From Micrococcaceae bacterium Sec5.7 (GTDB lineage Bacteria; Actinomycetota; Actinomycetes; Actinomycetales; Micrococcaceae), in the NCBI GenBank assembly GCA_039636785.1, contig CP144169.1, forward strand, positions 2,232,001 through 2,296,000: 64,000 nt of DNA. Reading direction: 5' to 3'. Of this stretch, positions 27,584 through 36,384 are shown one piece after another. Position 1 is the first letter of the stretch. The number at the start of each line of letters is the position of its first letter. A program made the translations under genes and the position numbers. The notes beneath the pieces are model-generated. The model saw nothing but the letters and a program-made list of their open reading frames with translations. It was not told where the DNA came from and did not search any database.

Positions 27584-30265
27584 ATGCTGCGCGTTGCATT
27601 GTCCCAGCTCAACACCCACGCCAGGCGGTTCATCGCCGTTGGCCTGGCGGTCATGCTCTCCGTTGCCTTCCTGTCCACCACGCTGATGTTGGGGGCCAGC
27701 ACCCAGGCTTCCCTCGGGGCGAGCGTTGGCGAGGCATACAGCAAGGCCGATCTCGTCGCCACGCCGGGCACGGACCCGCTGGGCCAGGCGGCATTCGCCG
27801 CCGTGTCGTCGTCGCAGGGTGTTGCCCAGGCCTACGCCCAGCAGTCCGCCTTCGCCGGTTTCACCGTCCGCGGCGAGCAGATCCACGGCCAGGTGCGGAA
27901 CCTCGCGCCCGAGGCCCTGGAGCCGTCCAAACTTGCGAGCGGCCGATACCCGGCCACCGCCAGCGAGGTGGCCGTGGACGTGAACACAGCCACGCGCTAC
28001 GGCCTGGCAGCCGGCAATAAGCTGACACTCACCACCGGCGACGGCGCCACAACCGTTGCGATGACCGTCTCCGGACTGCTCCGGCCCAGCAACGATCCCT
28101 TCGCCGCCGCACTGCCGCAGCTGCTCGCGCAGACGCCGGCCGTCAGTGCGCTGGCGTCCGGTGCGCTGGTGGCCGGGCCGCCGGTATCCGGGGCATCCGG
28201 TCCGGGCTCCCCCGGGTTCGACAGCATCCAGGTGTCCCTGGCCCGGGGCACAGACGCGGGCCAGGCGAAGGCAGCACTCGACGGAACACTGCACACGGCA
28301 GGTGCCAGCGACGCCGTGGTGCGCACAGCGACCGAGCAGGTCACCCACCAGGTGGCCCAGATGGGCTCCGGCAAGGATGAGCTGACGCTGATTCTGCTGG
28401 CCTTCGCGGCAGTGGCCCTGGTGGTGTCTGCCCTGGTGGTCAGCAACACCTTCTCTGTCCTGGTGGCCCAGCGCACCCGTGAGCTCGCCCTCCTCCGGTG
28501 CCTGGGCGCCGGGCGGTCCCAGATCCGTGCCTCTGTCCTGGCGGAGGCCCTTATTGTGGGCCTGGTTTCCTCTGTACTCGGGGTGCTGGCCGGAACGGGG
28601 CTGATGACCGCGCTGATCGGCTGGGCCCGGGCCCATCCCGACATGACGTTCGCCACCGTGGCCATACCGCCGTCGGCAATAATCGCCGGGCTGGTTGTGG
28701 GGACCCTCCTGACCGTTGTTGCCGCCCTGGTTCCGGCACGCGCAGCCACAGCGGTTGCGCCGCTCGCTGCGCTGCGTCCTGCCGACGACGCAACCGTCGG
28801 CAACTCCAGGGGGCGGGTCCGTCTGGTCCTTGGCCTGCTGGCCCTGGGGCTGGGTGCCGGGGTGCTGGTGCCCGGGGCCATGGCAAACCAGCTGCCGTTC
28901 GCCTTTGCCGGCGGGGCGCTGTCCTTTGTGGGGGTGCTGCTCTGCGCCACCCTGTTTGTGCCGCGCCTCGTGGCGCTCGCCGGCAAACTGGCGGCGCCGG
29001 CCGGAGTGCCTGGCAGGCTCGCTGCCGTCAATGCCATCCGCAACCCGGCGCGCACGTCAGTTACAGCCGCGGCACTGCTGATCGGCGTCACGCTGGTGGC
29101 GCTGATGATGACAGGAGCTGCCACCTCCAGGCTCGCCTTCGACCAGCTGCTCGCGCAGAACTACCCGGTGGACGTGGCCGTCTCCGCTGCATCCGGCGGG
29201 ACGTCCCGCGGGGCCTCCGCCGGGACAACTGACGGGAAGACTGACGGGGCGACGGGCGCGTCCCCCCTGACCGCAGCCCAGCGGGATGCGGTGCGGGCGC
29301 TCGACGGCGTTGCTGCCGCAGCCCTGCTGCCGGCAGCGGGAACCGTCAGCCTCGGCGGCCAGGATACGCCCGTTTACTCGCTCGCTGCGGGCGAGGCGGC
29401 GTCCGTGCTGCGGGACAAAACCCTGCGGCCGGAGCCCGGGAAGATCTACCTCCCCGAGGATTCACCGGAGACGGAGGCTACCGTCACTTCCGCAGCGGGC
29501 AGCAAGGAGCTGGCCCCAGTGGTGCTCAAGACCCGGAACATGCCTCCGCTGATCGAAAGCAGTTCGGCGGAGGCCCTGAATCCGGCGGCCCAGCAGGCGG
29601 GCCGGCAGGCGGGCCGGCAGGCGGGCCGGCAGGGCAGCGCCCTCTGGATCAAGCTGGACGATGGCCTGTCCGGCGATCAGGTCCGCGGCATCCAGAAAGC
29701 CGTGGCCGGTGCGCTGTCGGTTCCGGAGGCTTCCGTGAGCGGGGCTGCGATCGAAAGGGCCACGTTCAACCAGATCATCGACGTTCTCCTGCTGGTGGTG
29801 ACCGGTCTGCTCGGGGTGGCCGTGGTGATTGCGCTGATCGGGGTGGCCAACACGCTGTCGCTCTCAGTACTTGAGCGCACCCGCGAGAACTCCCTGTTGC
29901 GGGCGTTGGGACTGACACGGGGCCAGCTGCGGGGCATGCTGGCCATAGAGGCTGTGCTGGTGGCCGGCGTGGCAGCCGTTCTGGGCTCCGTCCTGGGGAT
30001 CACCTACGGCTGGCTCGGCGCGAAGTCTGCGCTTGGAAGTCTGGCCGACGTAGCCCCCGCCGTGCCCTGGCTCCAGCTGCTGGGGGTCTTCGGTGTAGCC
30101 GTTATCGCGGGGCTTCTGGCCTCGGTGATGCCCGCCCGGCGCCTGCGCGGTGGAGTCCGGTGGAGGGCCTCGCCACCGCCTGACCGAACGCACCCTGGCC
30201 TGGCCTTCCGCAGGCTAACACAAATGCCCCCTCAGCTTTCGGGAGAAGGCCGAGGGAGCATTTGA
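27584..30265 (+). CDS. FtsX-family ABC permease with probable C-terminal frameshift
   Basis: An 893-residue permease as read. An N-terminal membrane helix, a large extracytoplasmic MacB-like domain, then two FtsX cores (around LILLAFAAVALVVSALVVSNTFSVL, and again near residues 725-850). Three 12-bp repeats encode QAGR units near residue 672. The last residues are abnormal: after VMPARRL the frame runs through the downstream terminator to 30265. Adding one G near 30142 gives PARRAARWSPVEGLATA and a stop at 30183, before the terminator and with an ending usual for this family. The loss may be harmless because it affects only the tail. The partner ATPase is directly upstream. Confidence 0.88.
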   Translation: MLRVALSQLNTHARRFIAVGLAVMLSVAFLSTTLMLGASTQASLGASVGEAYSKADLVATPGTDPLGQAAFAAVSSSQGVAQAYAQQSAFAGFTVRGEQIHGQVRNLAPEALEPSKLASGRYPATASEVAVDVNTATRYGLAAGNKLTLTTGDGATTVAMTVSGLLRPSNDPFAAALPQLLAQTPAVSALASGALVAGPPVSGASGPGSPGFDSIQVSLARGTDAGQAKAALDGTLHTAGASDAVVRTATEQVTHQVAQMGSGKDELTLILLAFAAVALVVSALVVSNTFSVLVAQRTRELALLRCLGAGRSQIRASVLAEALIVGLVSSVLGVLAGTGLMTALIGWARAHPDMTFATVAIPPSAIIAGLVVGTLLTVVAALVPARAATAVAPLAALRPADDATVGNSRGRVRLVLGLLALGLGAGVLVPGAMANQLPFAFAGGALSFVGVLLCATLFVPRLVALAGKLAAPAGVPGRLAAVNAIRNPARTSVTAAALLIGVTLVALMMTGAATSRLAFDQLLAQNYPVDVAVSAASGGTSRGASAGTTDGKTDGATGASPLTAAQRDAVRALDGVAAAALLPAAGTVSLGGQDTPVYSLAAGEAASVLRDKTLRPEPGKIYLPEDSPETEATVTSAAGSKELAPVVLKTRNMPPLIESSSAEALNPAAQQAGRQAGRQAGRQGSALWIKLDDGLSGDQVRGIQKAVAGALSVPEASVSGAAIERATFNQIIDVLLLVVTGLLGVAVVIALIGVANTLSLSVLERTRENSLLRALGLTRGQLRGMLAIEAVLVAGVAAVLGSVLGITYGWLGAKSALGSLADVAPAVPWLQLLGVFGVAVIAGLLASVMPARRLRGGVRWRASPPPDRTHPGLAFRRLTQMPPQLSGEGRGSI
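29594..29629 (+). repeat. In-frame 12-bp tandem repeat, three units
   Basis: Three perfect units of CAGGCGGGCCGG inside the permease gene encode repeated QAGR in the outside domain. Unit length is a multiple of three, so copy-number change would keep the frame. Confidence 0.85.
30222..30263 (+). terminator. Intrinsic terminator after the ABC permease
   Basis: Hairpin with arms AAATGCCCCCTC and GAGGGAGCATTT around a loop, ending in TTT. It lies 39 nt after the permease stop that a one-base correction would restore, and inside the frame as written, which supports the frameshift. Confidence 0.8.
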
Positions 30266-30361
30266 AGCGGCGGTGTGAGATTCCGACCTAGTTGCCGGTG
30301 CGGGGCGCTGCGAAGGCTGTCGGAGTGTCTGTACCCGTAAAAACTAAGCTTGCATACTCCA

Positions 30362-30877
30362 CTAACCGTGCGCGTGCGCAGGGTTCAAGCCCTTGGCGTA
30401 CGCGGACTGCCCCACGTGCTGGAGGCAATCGGCAATAGTGCTGACCAGTCGCACCCCGAGAGTGACCGGCGGGTCCCAGCGGTTGTCCACGATGCGGTCG
30501 AAGTCCTCGTCGCCGAGGGTTTTCAGAGACTCCACGGTCTGCCGGTGAACGGCGTCGTAGTATTCGAGCAGCAGCTCCGGCGGGGCCTGCACCGCGTCGA
30601 CCTTACCGGTCGAATGGCCGTAGCCGGTGTCCCGTTCGGGCAGCGGCAGGTCGAAACGGCCGGCAAACCCCTGCGAGGTCCAGACCTGTTCGAGGCCGGC
30701 GGCGGAGGCGAGCTGCGCGTCCTCTACCCGGCTGAGGTGCCAGATCAGCCACGCAATCGAGTTTCCGTTGCCCGCGGGCCGACGGACCAGAGCCTCGTCG
30801 TCGACCCCTTCAAGAGTGGCGGCCGCGGTGTCACGGATCCGGCCGAAGGCATCCAGCAGCAGTTCGTTGGATTTCAT
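30362..30877 (-). CDS. DinB/DUF664-family protein (mycothiol-dependent enzyme fold)
   Basis: A 171-residue four-helix DinB-like protein. The conserved histidines that hold the metal appear in WLIWHLSRVEDAQ (about residues 43-55) and in DCLQHVGQSAYAKGL near the C-terminus. In actinobacteria many members of this group use mycothiol as cofactor for S-transfer or isomerisation (family knowledge). The ATG at 30877 has GGGGA before it. It stands alone between converging units, so the substrate cannot be inferred. Confidence 0.82.
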   Translation of the reverse strand: MKSNELLLDAFGRIRDTAAATLEGVDDEALVRRPAGNGNSIAWLIWHLSRVEDAQLASAAGLEQVWTSQGFAGRFDLPLPERDTGYGHSTGKVDAVQAPPELLLEYYDAVHRQTVESLKTLGDEDFDRIVDNRWDPPVTLGVRLVSTIADCLQHVGQSAYAKGLNPAHAHG

Positions 30878-30986
30878 CGAGTCCCCTCACGGTGCATTTT
30901 CGCTGAGCCCCCATGCTTGCATGGAAGCCGCACCACCGGATAGGGCCCGAAACATCTCACCTGGCACCGAATCTCACAGGAGGTGA

Positions 30987-32546
30987 TCAGGCGTCGGCGG
31001 GTTCCTCATACTTGGGGAACACGGGGGCGGGTGCGGGCAGCACCGTTCCCGCAACAACCGGCGTCGGGATTGCCGCAAACTGACGGGCTTCACCTTCCGG
31101 CTGGCCGAGTGTCTCCAGCAGCGCGGCGGACGCGGTGGGCATCACCGGCTGCGCCAGGATGGCGACAATCCGCACGACCTCCAGGGTCACGTAAAGCACC
31201 GTGTTCATGCGCTCGACGTCGGTCTTCCGCAGCACCCAAGGGGCCTGCTCCGCGAAGTAGGCGTTGGTGTCCCCCAGCACGCCCCAGATCGCTTCGAGGG
31301 CGCGGCTGAATTCCTGCTTCTCGAACGCCGCGCGTGAGAGCTCCAGCAGGCCGTTTGCCTGGGCCAGCAGCGCGGTGTCCCCGGATGTGAACCCACCAGG
31401 GGCAGGCACACGGCCCTCGCAGTTCTTCGCCACCATGGAGAGTGAACGCTGCGCCAGGTTTCCGAAGTTGTTGGCGAGATCCGAGTTCATCCGGCCCACG
31501 ATTGCCTCGTGGTTGTAGCTGCCGTCGGCGCCGAACGGCACTTCACGCAGGAAGAAGAAGCGCACCTGGTCCAGGCCGTACTGTGCCACGAAGTCCGCCG
31601 GCGCCACCACGTTGCCGAGCGACTTGGACATCTTGACGCCGTTGTTGGTCAGGAAGCCGTGGATCATGACCCGCCTGGGCAGCTCCAGGCCGGCGCTCAT
31701 CAGGAAGGCGGGCCAGTAGATGGCGTGGAAGCGGGAAATGTCCTTGCCGATCACATGGACGTCCGCAGGCCAGTACTTCTTAAAGGACTCGGACTCGACG
31801 TCAGGGAAGCCGGTGCCGGTGAGGTAGTTGGTGAGGGCATCCACCCACACGTACATCACGTGGTTTTCGTCGCCCGGGACCGGAACACCCCACTTGAAGG
31901 TGGTGCGGCTGATGGACAGATCCTCCAGGCCGCGTTTGACGAAGCTGATGACCTCGTTGAAGCGGGACTGCGGGGCACCGAATTCCGGCTGTGCCTCATA
32001 GAGTGCCAGCAGTTTGTCCTGGTAGGCCGACAGCTTGAAGAAGTAGCTTTCTTCCGTCGTCCAGGTCACCTCGGTATCCGATTCGCGGGAGTACCGGACG
32101 CCGTCCTCCTTCAGCACCGTGTCATCCTCGACGTAGTAGGCCTCGTCACGGACGGAGTACCAGCCCTCGTACTTTGACAGGTAGATGTCGCCGTTGGCTT
32201 CCATCCTCTTCCAGATGGCCTGGGAAGCTGCGTAGTGGTCCGCATCCGTGGTGCGGATGAAACGGTCAAAGGAGATGCCCAGATCCTGATCCATCTGCTT
32301 GAACTCGGCGGCATTGCGGTCCGCCAGTTCCTTGGCCGTGAGGCCTTCCTTTTCAGCCGACTGCTGCATCTTCAGCCCGTGCTCATCGGTGCCGCGCATG
32401 AAGAACACATCGTAACCATCGAGACGTTTGAAGCGCGCCATGGCATCAGCGGCGATCCCCTCGTACGCGTGGCCGATATGCGGCAGGCCGTTGGGGTAGC
32501 TGATGGCCGTGGTGATGTAGAACGGGGGCTTTTCTGAAGAAGTCAC
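30987..32546 (-). CDS. metG: Methionyl-tRNA synthetase
   Basis: Class I synthetase of 519 residues that charges tRNA-Met. The HIGH motif is in [14 protein letters not shown] (residues 17-30), and [17 protein letters not shown] carries KMSKS near residue 300. It is of the shorter type, without a C-terminal EMAP-like dimerisation domain, as is normal in actinobacteria. Translation seems to start at a GTG; no strong Shine-Dalgarno is seen. Upstream on the same strand is an ABC transporter pair, but an 86-nt gap suggests separate control. Confidence 0.96.
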   Translation of the reverse strand: MTSSEKPPFYITTAISYPNGLPHIGHAYEGIAADAMARFKRLDGYDVFFMRGTDEHGLKMQQSAEKEGLTAKELADRNAAEFKQMDQDLGISFDRFIRTTDADHYAASQAIWKRMEANGDIYLSKYEGWYSVRDEAYYVEDDTVLKEDGVRYSRESDTEVTWTTEESYFFKLSAYQDKLLALYEAQPEFGAPQSRFNEVISFVKRGLEDLSISRTTFKWGVPVPGDENHVMYVWVDALTNYLTGTGFPDVESESFKKYWPADVHVIGKDISRFHAIYWPAFLMSAGLELPRRVMIHGFLTNNGVKMSKSLGNVVAPADFVAQYGLDQVRFFFLREVPFGADGSYNHEAIVGRMNSDLANNFGNLAQRSLSMVAKNCEGRVPAPGGFTSGDTALLAQANGLLELSRAAFEKQEFSRALEAIWGVLGDTNAYFAEQAPWVLRKTDVERMNTVLYVTLEVVRIVAILAQPVMPTASAALLETLGQPEGEARQFAAIPTPVVAGTVLPAPAPVFPKYEEPADA

Positions 32547-32632
32547 TGGAGGAACGTTGCCTTTAGTGCGGAGGGATGACTGATCCGGCCCGCGCAGCCT
32601 CAGGTGAAAAACTGCGCAGCCCTAGGGTAAAT

Positions 32633-33388
32633 CTAGATCAGTTCGGTCAGGGTATCGCTCTGGCGGACCAGTTCGTGGTCATGTGAAGCCACGAGCACGG
32701 CAATTCCATCGGACGTTGTGTCCTTGAGGATGCTGATGATGCGGTTGGCCGAGGTGCGGTCAAGGCTGGCGGTGGGCTCATCCACCACCAGCACGCGGGT
32801 GCCCAGGATCAGGGCACGGGCGATCGCCACACGCTGACGCTCACCGCCGGACAGCTGCGCCGGACGGTGCCGCATGCGGCGACCCAGGCCTACAAGATCC
32901 AGGAGATCCTTGGCCATGTCGCGGCGCTGGTCCACTTCACCGTCAGGGACTGCCGGAAGAAGGACGTTCTCAAGCGCGCTCATGCCGTCGATCAGCGCCC
33001 CGCCCTGGTCCACGTAGCCGATCAACGCACGACGGCGGTCGGCGATTTCGTCGTCGGCCATGCTTTCCAGCGACTGGCCTTCCCAGAAAACCCGGCCCGA
33101 CGTCGGCAGCGTGAGTCCTGCTCCCACCGTCAGGATGCTGGTCTTGCCGGAACCGCTTCGGCCGGCCACGCAGTGCATCTCGCCCGCGTGGAGGGTCAGG
33201 TTGAAACCGTCCACCACGCTGACGGCCTCGGAGCCGCCCTTGCCGCCGCCGTAGCGGATGGTGATGTTGCTCAGCTCGAGGGGAGTCTCGTGGTCTGCAG
33301 CCTTGACGATGGTGTTGGCGCGGGTCTGGAGTTCAGCGTCGCCGGCCTCACTCCCGCGACTCCGGCGAAGGTTCAGCTCGTTAGTCAT
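32633..33388 (-). CDS. ABC transporter ATP-binding protein
   Basis: A 251-residue ATPase with Walker A GRSGSGKTS, signature LSGGERQR, Walker B VLVVDEPTASLD and H-loop VASHDHEL. It starts MTNELNLRRSRG at the ATG at 33388, overlapping the permease stop by four bases (ATGA), so the two are translated together. It powers the FtsX-type permease upstream. This is the lipoprotein/peptide-export class of ATPase; the cargo is unknown. Confidence 0.9.
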   Translation of the reverse strand: MTNELNLRRSRGSEAGDAELQTRANTIVKAADHETPLELSNITIRYGGGKGGSEAVSVVDGFNLTLHAGEMHCVAGRSGSGKTSILTVGAGLTLPTSGRVFWEGQSLESMADDEIADRRRALIGYVDQGGALIDGMSALENVLLPAVPDGEVDQRRDMAKDLLDLVGLGRRMRHRPAQLSGGERQRVAIARALILGTRVLVVDEPTASLDRTSANRIISILKDTTSDGIAVLVASHDHELVRQSDTLTELI

Positions 33389-36177
33389 TGGACCACTTTC
33401 GTTGCAATCGGAATCCAGCAAAGTACAGCCAGGAGGCCGGCCAGGCCGGCCCACAGTGCGGCATAGGGGGCAAGCAGCAGGCCGATGCCCAGGGCACCAA
33501 GCACACCCAGCGGCAAGGCCACCGTGCCTACCAGCGCGTTTTCGAAGAGCCGGACCTGGCCCAGCATGTCCGGGTTCCAGCCCATGGCCTCGAGAGTGCC
33601 GAGGTACTGGCGTTTGGCTCGGAGCTCAAAGCGCCCGGTAACCAGGGTCAGGACCAGCCCCACTGCTACACCCGAGAGAGCCAGGACGATGCTTGGCAGC
33701 GCGATGCTGGCTGCCGCCAGACCGCTCAGTGCACTGGAGCCGGCCGCCCGGGGTATGTCGATGAGGAGGGCGATCAGGCCGCCCACGGCTGCGCCGAACA
33801 CACCGACTGCCACGGCCAGGGAAATGGTATTGAACTTGTTGGTGCTGAGCTGCCGGTTGGCAAAAGTGAGCGGGGAATCCACGGCGACGAGCCGTTCGTC
33901 ATGCTGCGGTTCCTGGTCCACGATCTCGCGGTGGCGCAGCTGCTGGGCGGCGAAGTAAGCGGCCGCGAGGTACAGGGTAAGGACCGAGGCGGAGACGATG
34001 ACCGTGGCCACGTTCCAGCTAAGCAGGCTCAGCGCAGTGCCGGCCACTGCCAGCAAACCTGCTCCGACGGCGAACTCCTCGAGCACCCAGGACCGGATCC
34101 GGCGCTGGGTCCAGCCCATGGCACGCAAGGTGCCCGCCTCGCGTTTCCGCTGCCGGATGTAGCTCACTGTTGATGCGCCGGTCAGCAGGGCGGCGCCGCA
34201 GAGTGTCAGGAAAAGCAGCGTGAGGTTGGTGCCGGTGAGTGAACCGGATACGGCATCCGCGGCATTCTGGCGGACCCACGACTGCTTGACGGTGCCCAGC
34301 GCGGACTCCTTGCCGGCGTCGTCCTTGGAATATCCCGGCACGAAGATGTTGGCGTCTTCGCGGGCGGAACCGGCCACGATGGTGGCTTCCAGGCCCATGT
34401 CCCGGATCTCGCCGGCCAGCTTTTCAACCTCGGGCTGAACCTGCTTCCAGCTGCCGGGCGCTTTGGCCTTCACGCGGACGGCGTCGATCACGGAGGCGTT
34501 CTTCTCATAACCGCGGGCAGCAGCCAGACCGTAGTAGTCAGTGATGGCGCCGGCAGACTGGCTGGCCAGCCCGGTGGCGCTCAGTGACGGCTTGAGCTCC
34601 GCGGCCGGAACGTCCTTTCCGGCGGCATCCTTGGTGATCGTCAGCGGCGAGGGGTCGTAGCCGCCCAGCGGGAGCCTGTTGACGTCACCGGCCGCTTCCT
34701 TTACGGCTGCGGGATCGAAGGTTCCGTAAACCATGGCCAGCGGGGCGGCAAGCTTCTTGCCCGTTTCGAGATTTTCCCGGTAGGAGCGTTCGTCCACGGG
34801 CTCACGCTGGGTCTGGTCGACCGGGGCTCCGCCGGCGGTCTTCTCCGGCAGCCGGTTAACGGTCACCCAGTCGCCCGGAGTGGCGGTCTTGTCCACGGCG
34901 CCGTTGCCGGCAGTGGAACCGTCGGTATATTTGGGAGCGGAGGCGAAGTCTGTGCTCCAGGTGGCGGGATTGTAGAGCCCTTGGCTGAAGTTGCCGGCGT
35001 TGCCGAGCAGCTGGGAGTAGTCGGTGGATCCCGGCCAGGACAGCGCGAACGGTGACTTGGACACAAACGGCAGGTAGTCCTTGCCCAGCGAGCGGGACAC
35101 CGTCCCGACGTCCTTGACAACCTTGCCCGAAGCGTCGATTTCCTCGACCTTGACCGTGTATTTCAGGTCCAGGGAGGTGCCTGAGCGGACGATCAGCGGG
35201 ATGGCCTGCGAATCATCAGTCAGCTTCCCGTCGCGCTTGGCCTGCTGGTACTGCGTCATCAGTGGCGCCCAGTACTTGAGTTTGACGCCGAGGAAATCAG
35301 GTCCTTCCTCGAGCTCCTTGGTGCTGATGCCGGTGGTGAACAGACTCTCGAAATGGCGGCCGACTGCCCCGGCGTTGCGGGCATCCGCGGGCGGTGCTTT
35401 TTCAAGGGGGGCCAGGAAGTCGCCGGCGGTACCGAGCAGTGCGCGCTCGGAAACGGGATCGACGGCGACGACCGACTCGGTCACCTCCGGCGCCAGCGGC
35501 AACGCCACGGAAAGGTTGAAGAGGTTGTGTTCGGAGCCGCCGGCCGGGGCAGGGAACTTGATGCCGGTCTCATCGGCGGGTCCCGCGATGCGGACGTTTT
35601 TCCCGCCGGCAACCTGCTCTTCAACAAGCTTGGCCTTGCCCAACGCGCCTTCAGCGGTGGACTTGAACAGTGTGCGCTCGGAGACGCCGTCCGAGCTCAC
35701 GGCGCTGGCGGTGAGGCGGTAGCTCTTGGCCGTATCCGACAGCACGGATTCGGCTGCCGGCCATTTGCTCGGGTCAGTGCCACCGGGCTGGTCGGCGGTT
35801 GCTGTTCCCACGAGTCCGGCGTTGAATCCCAGGTAGTCCATGGCGTCAAGGCGCGGCGCCTCGAGGTTCTGGGTGACGCGGGAGACCAGGCTGATGGGGG
35901 CTGCGATGGACGTTCCGCTCAGCTCCCGGATGCTGTCCAGCTGGTCAAAGCCGATGCCGCCCTGGCCGTTGGCAATTTCCGGCTGCATGAGCGCACCCGA
36001 GCCGGCCTTGGCCCGGACCAGGATGTCATACAGTCCCCTGGAATTCTGGTCCACGGTCCGGTTCAGGGCTGCCTGCGACTGGCCCTGGACAAGCACGGAC
36101 AAGCACATGGCGACGATCAAAATGGCAGCGGTCAAGAGCAGCACTCTGCTTCTGATGAACCTCTGTACGGCGTTCAT
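33385..36177 (-). CDS. Large FtsX-family ABC permease
   Basis: A 930-residue permease. The ATG at 36177 gives a membrane start (MNAVQRFIRSRVLLLTAAILIVAMC). A very large outside region of roughly 600 residues follows, then an FtsX core (LFLTLCGAALLTGASTVSYI, VGAGLLAVAGTALSLLSW) and further membrane helices to the C-terminus. The size of the outside region is well above that of MacB, recalling actinobacterial mechanotransmission-type exporters. The stop overlaps the ATPase start. There is no regulator next to it. Cargo is unknown. Confidence 0.85.
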   Translation of the reverse strand: MNAVQRFIRSRVLLLTAAILIVAMCLSVLVQGQSQAALNRTVDQNSRGLYDILVRAKAGSGALMQPEIANGQGGIGFDQLDSIRELSGTSIAAPISLVSRVTQNLEAPRLDAMDYLGFNAGLVGTATADQPGGTDPSKWPAAESVLSDTAKSYRLTASAVSSDGVSERTLFKSTAEGALGKAKLVEEQVAGGKNVRIAGPADETGIKFPAPAGGSEHNLFNLSVALPLAPEVTESVVAVDPVSERALLGTAGDFLAPLEKAPPADARNAGAVGRHFESLFTTGISTKELEEGPDFLGVKLKYWAPLMTQYQQAKRDGKLTDDSQAIPLIVRSGTSLDLKYTVKVEEIDASGKVVKDVGTVSRSLGKDYLPFVSKSPFALSWPGSTDYSQLLGNAGNFSQGLYNPATWSTDFASAPKYTDGSTAGNGAVDKTATPGDWVTVNRLPEKTAGGAPVDQTQREPVDERSYRENLETGKKLAAPLAMVYGTFDPAAVKEAAGDVNRLPLGGYDPSPLTITKDAAGKDVPAAELKPSLSATGLASQSAGAITDYYGLAAARGYEKNASVIDAVRVKAKAPGSWKQVQPEVEKLAGEIRDMGLEATIVAGSAREDANIFVPGYSKDDAGKESALGTVKQSWVRQNAADAVSGSLTGTNLTLLFLTLCGAALLTGASTVSYIRQRKREAGTLRAMGWTQRRIRSWVLEEFAVGAGLLAVAGTALSLLSWNVATVIVSASVLTLYLAAAYFAAQQLRHREIVDQEPQHDERLVAVDSPLTFANRQLSTNKFNTISLAVAVGVFGAAVGGLIALLIDIPRAAGSSALSGLAAASIALPSIVLALSGVAVGLVLTLVTGRFELRAKRQYLGTLEAMGWNPDMLGQVRLFENALVGTVALPLGVLGALGIGLLLAPYAALWAGLAGLLAVLCWIPIATKVVQ

Positions 36178-36265
36178 TGGGCTCCCTGAAACCTGGATTG
36201 CGTGCGCACACCGCTGTCCACTCCTGACGGATGTGAAGGCGTCCCCTGCCGGGTGTGCAAAAAGT

Positions 36266-36328
36266 ATTGGCCGGCCTGCCGGCGCGATCCTGAATTCGGA
36301 CCAAGCCATTGTAGGCAGACCGGCCAAT
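36266..36328 (-). terminator. Terminator after serA
   Basis: Arms of 15 nt (ATTGGCCGGCCTGCC and GGCAGACCGGCCAAT, one mismatch) around a 33-nt interior. On the minus strand the stem is followed by ACTTTTTGC, a good U-tract. It lies between serA and the downstream permease gene. Confidence 0.7.
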
Positions 36329-36384
36329 CATACGTGGCCGAAGTTACAAATCGGTCACCGGGGACTCCCTGACTCGTTGGAGCT

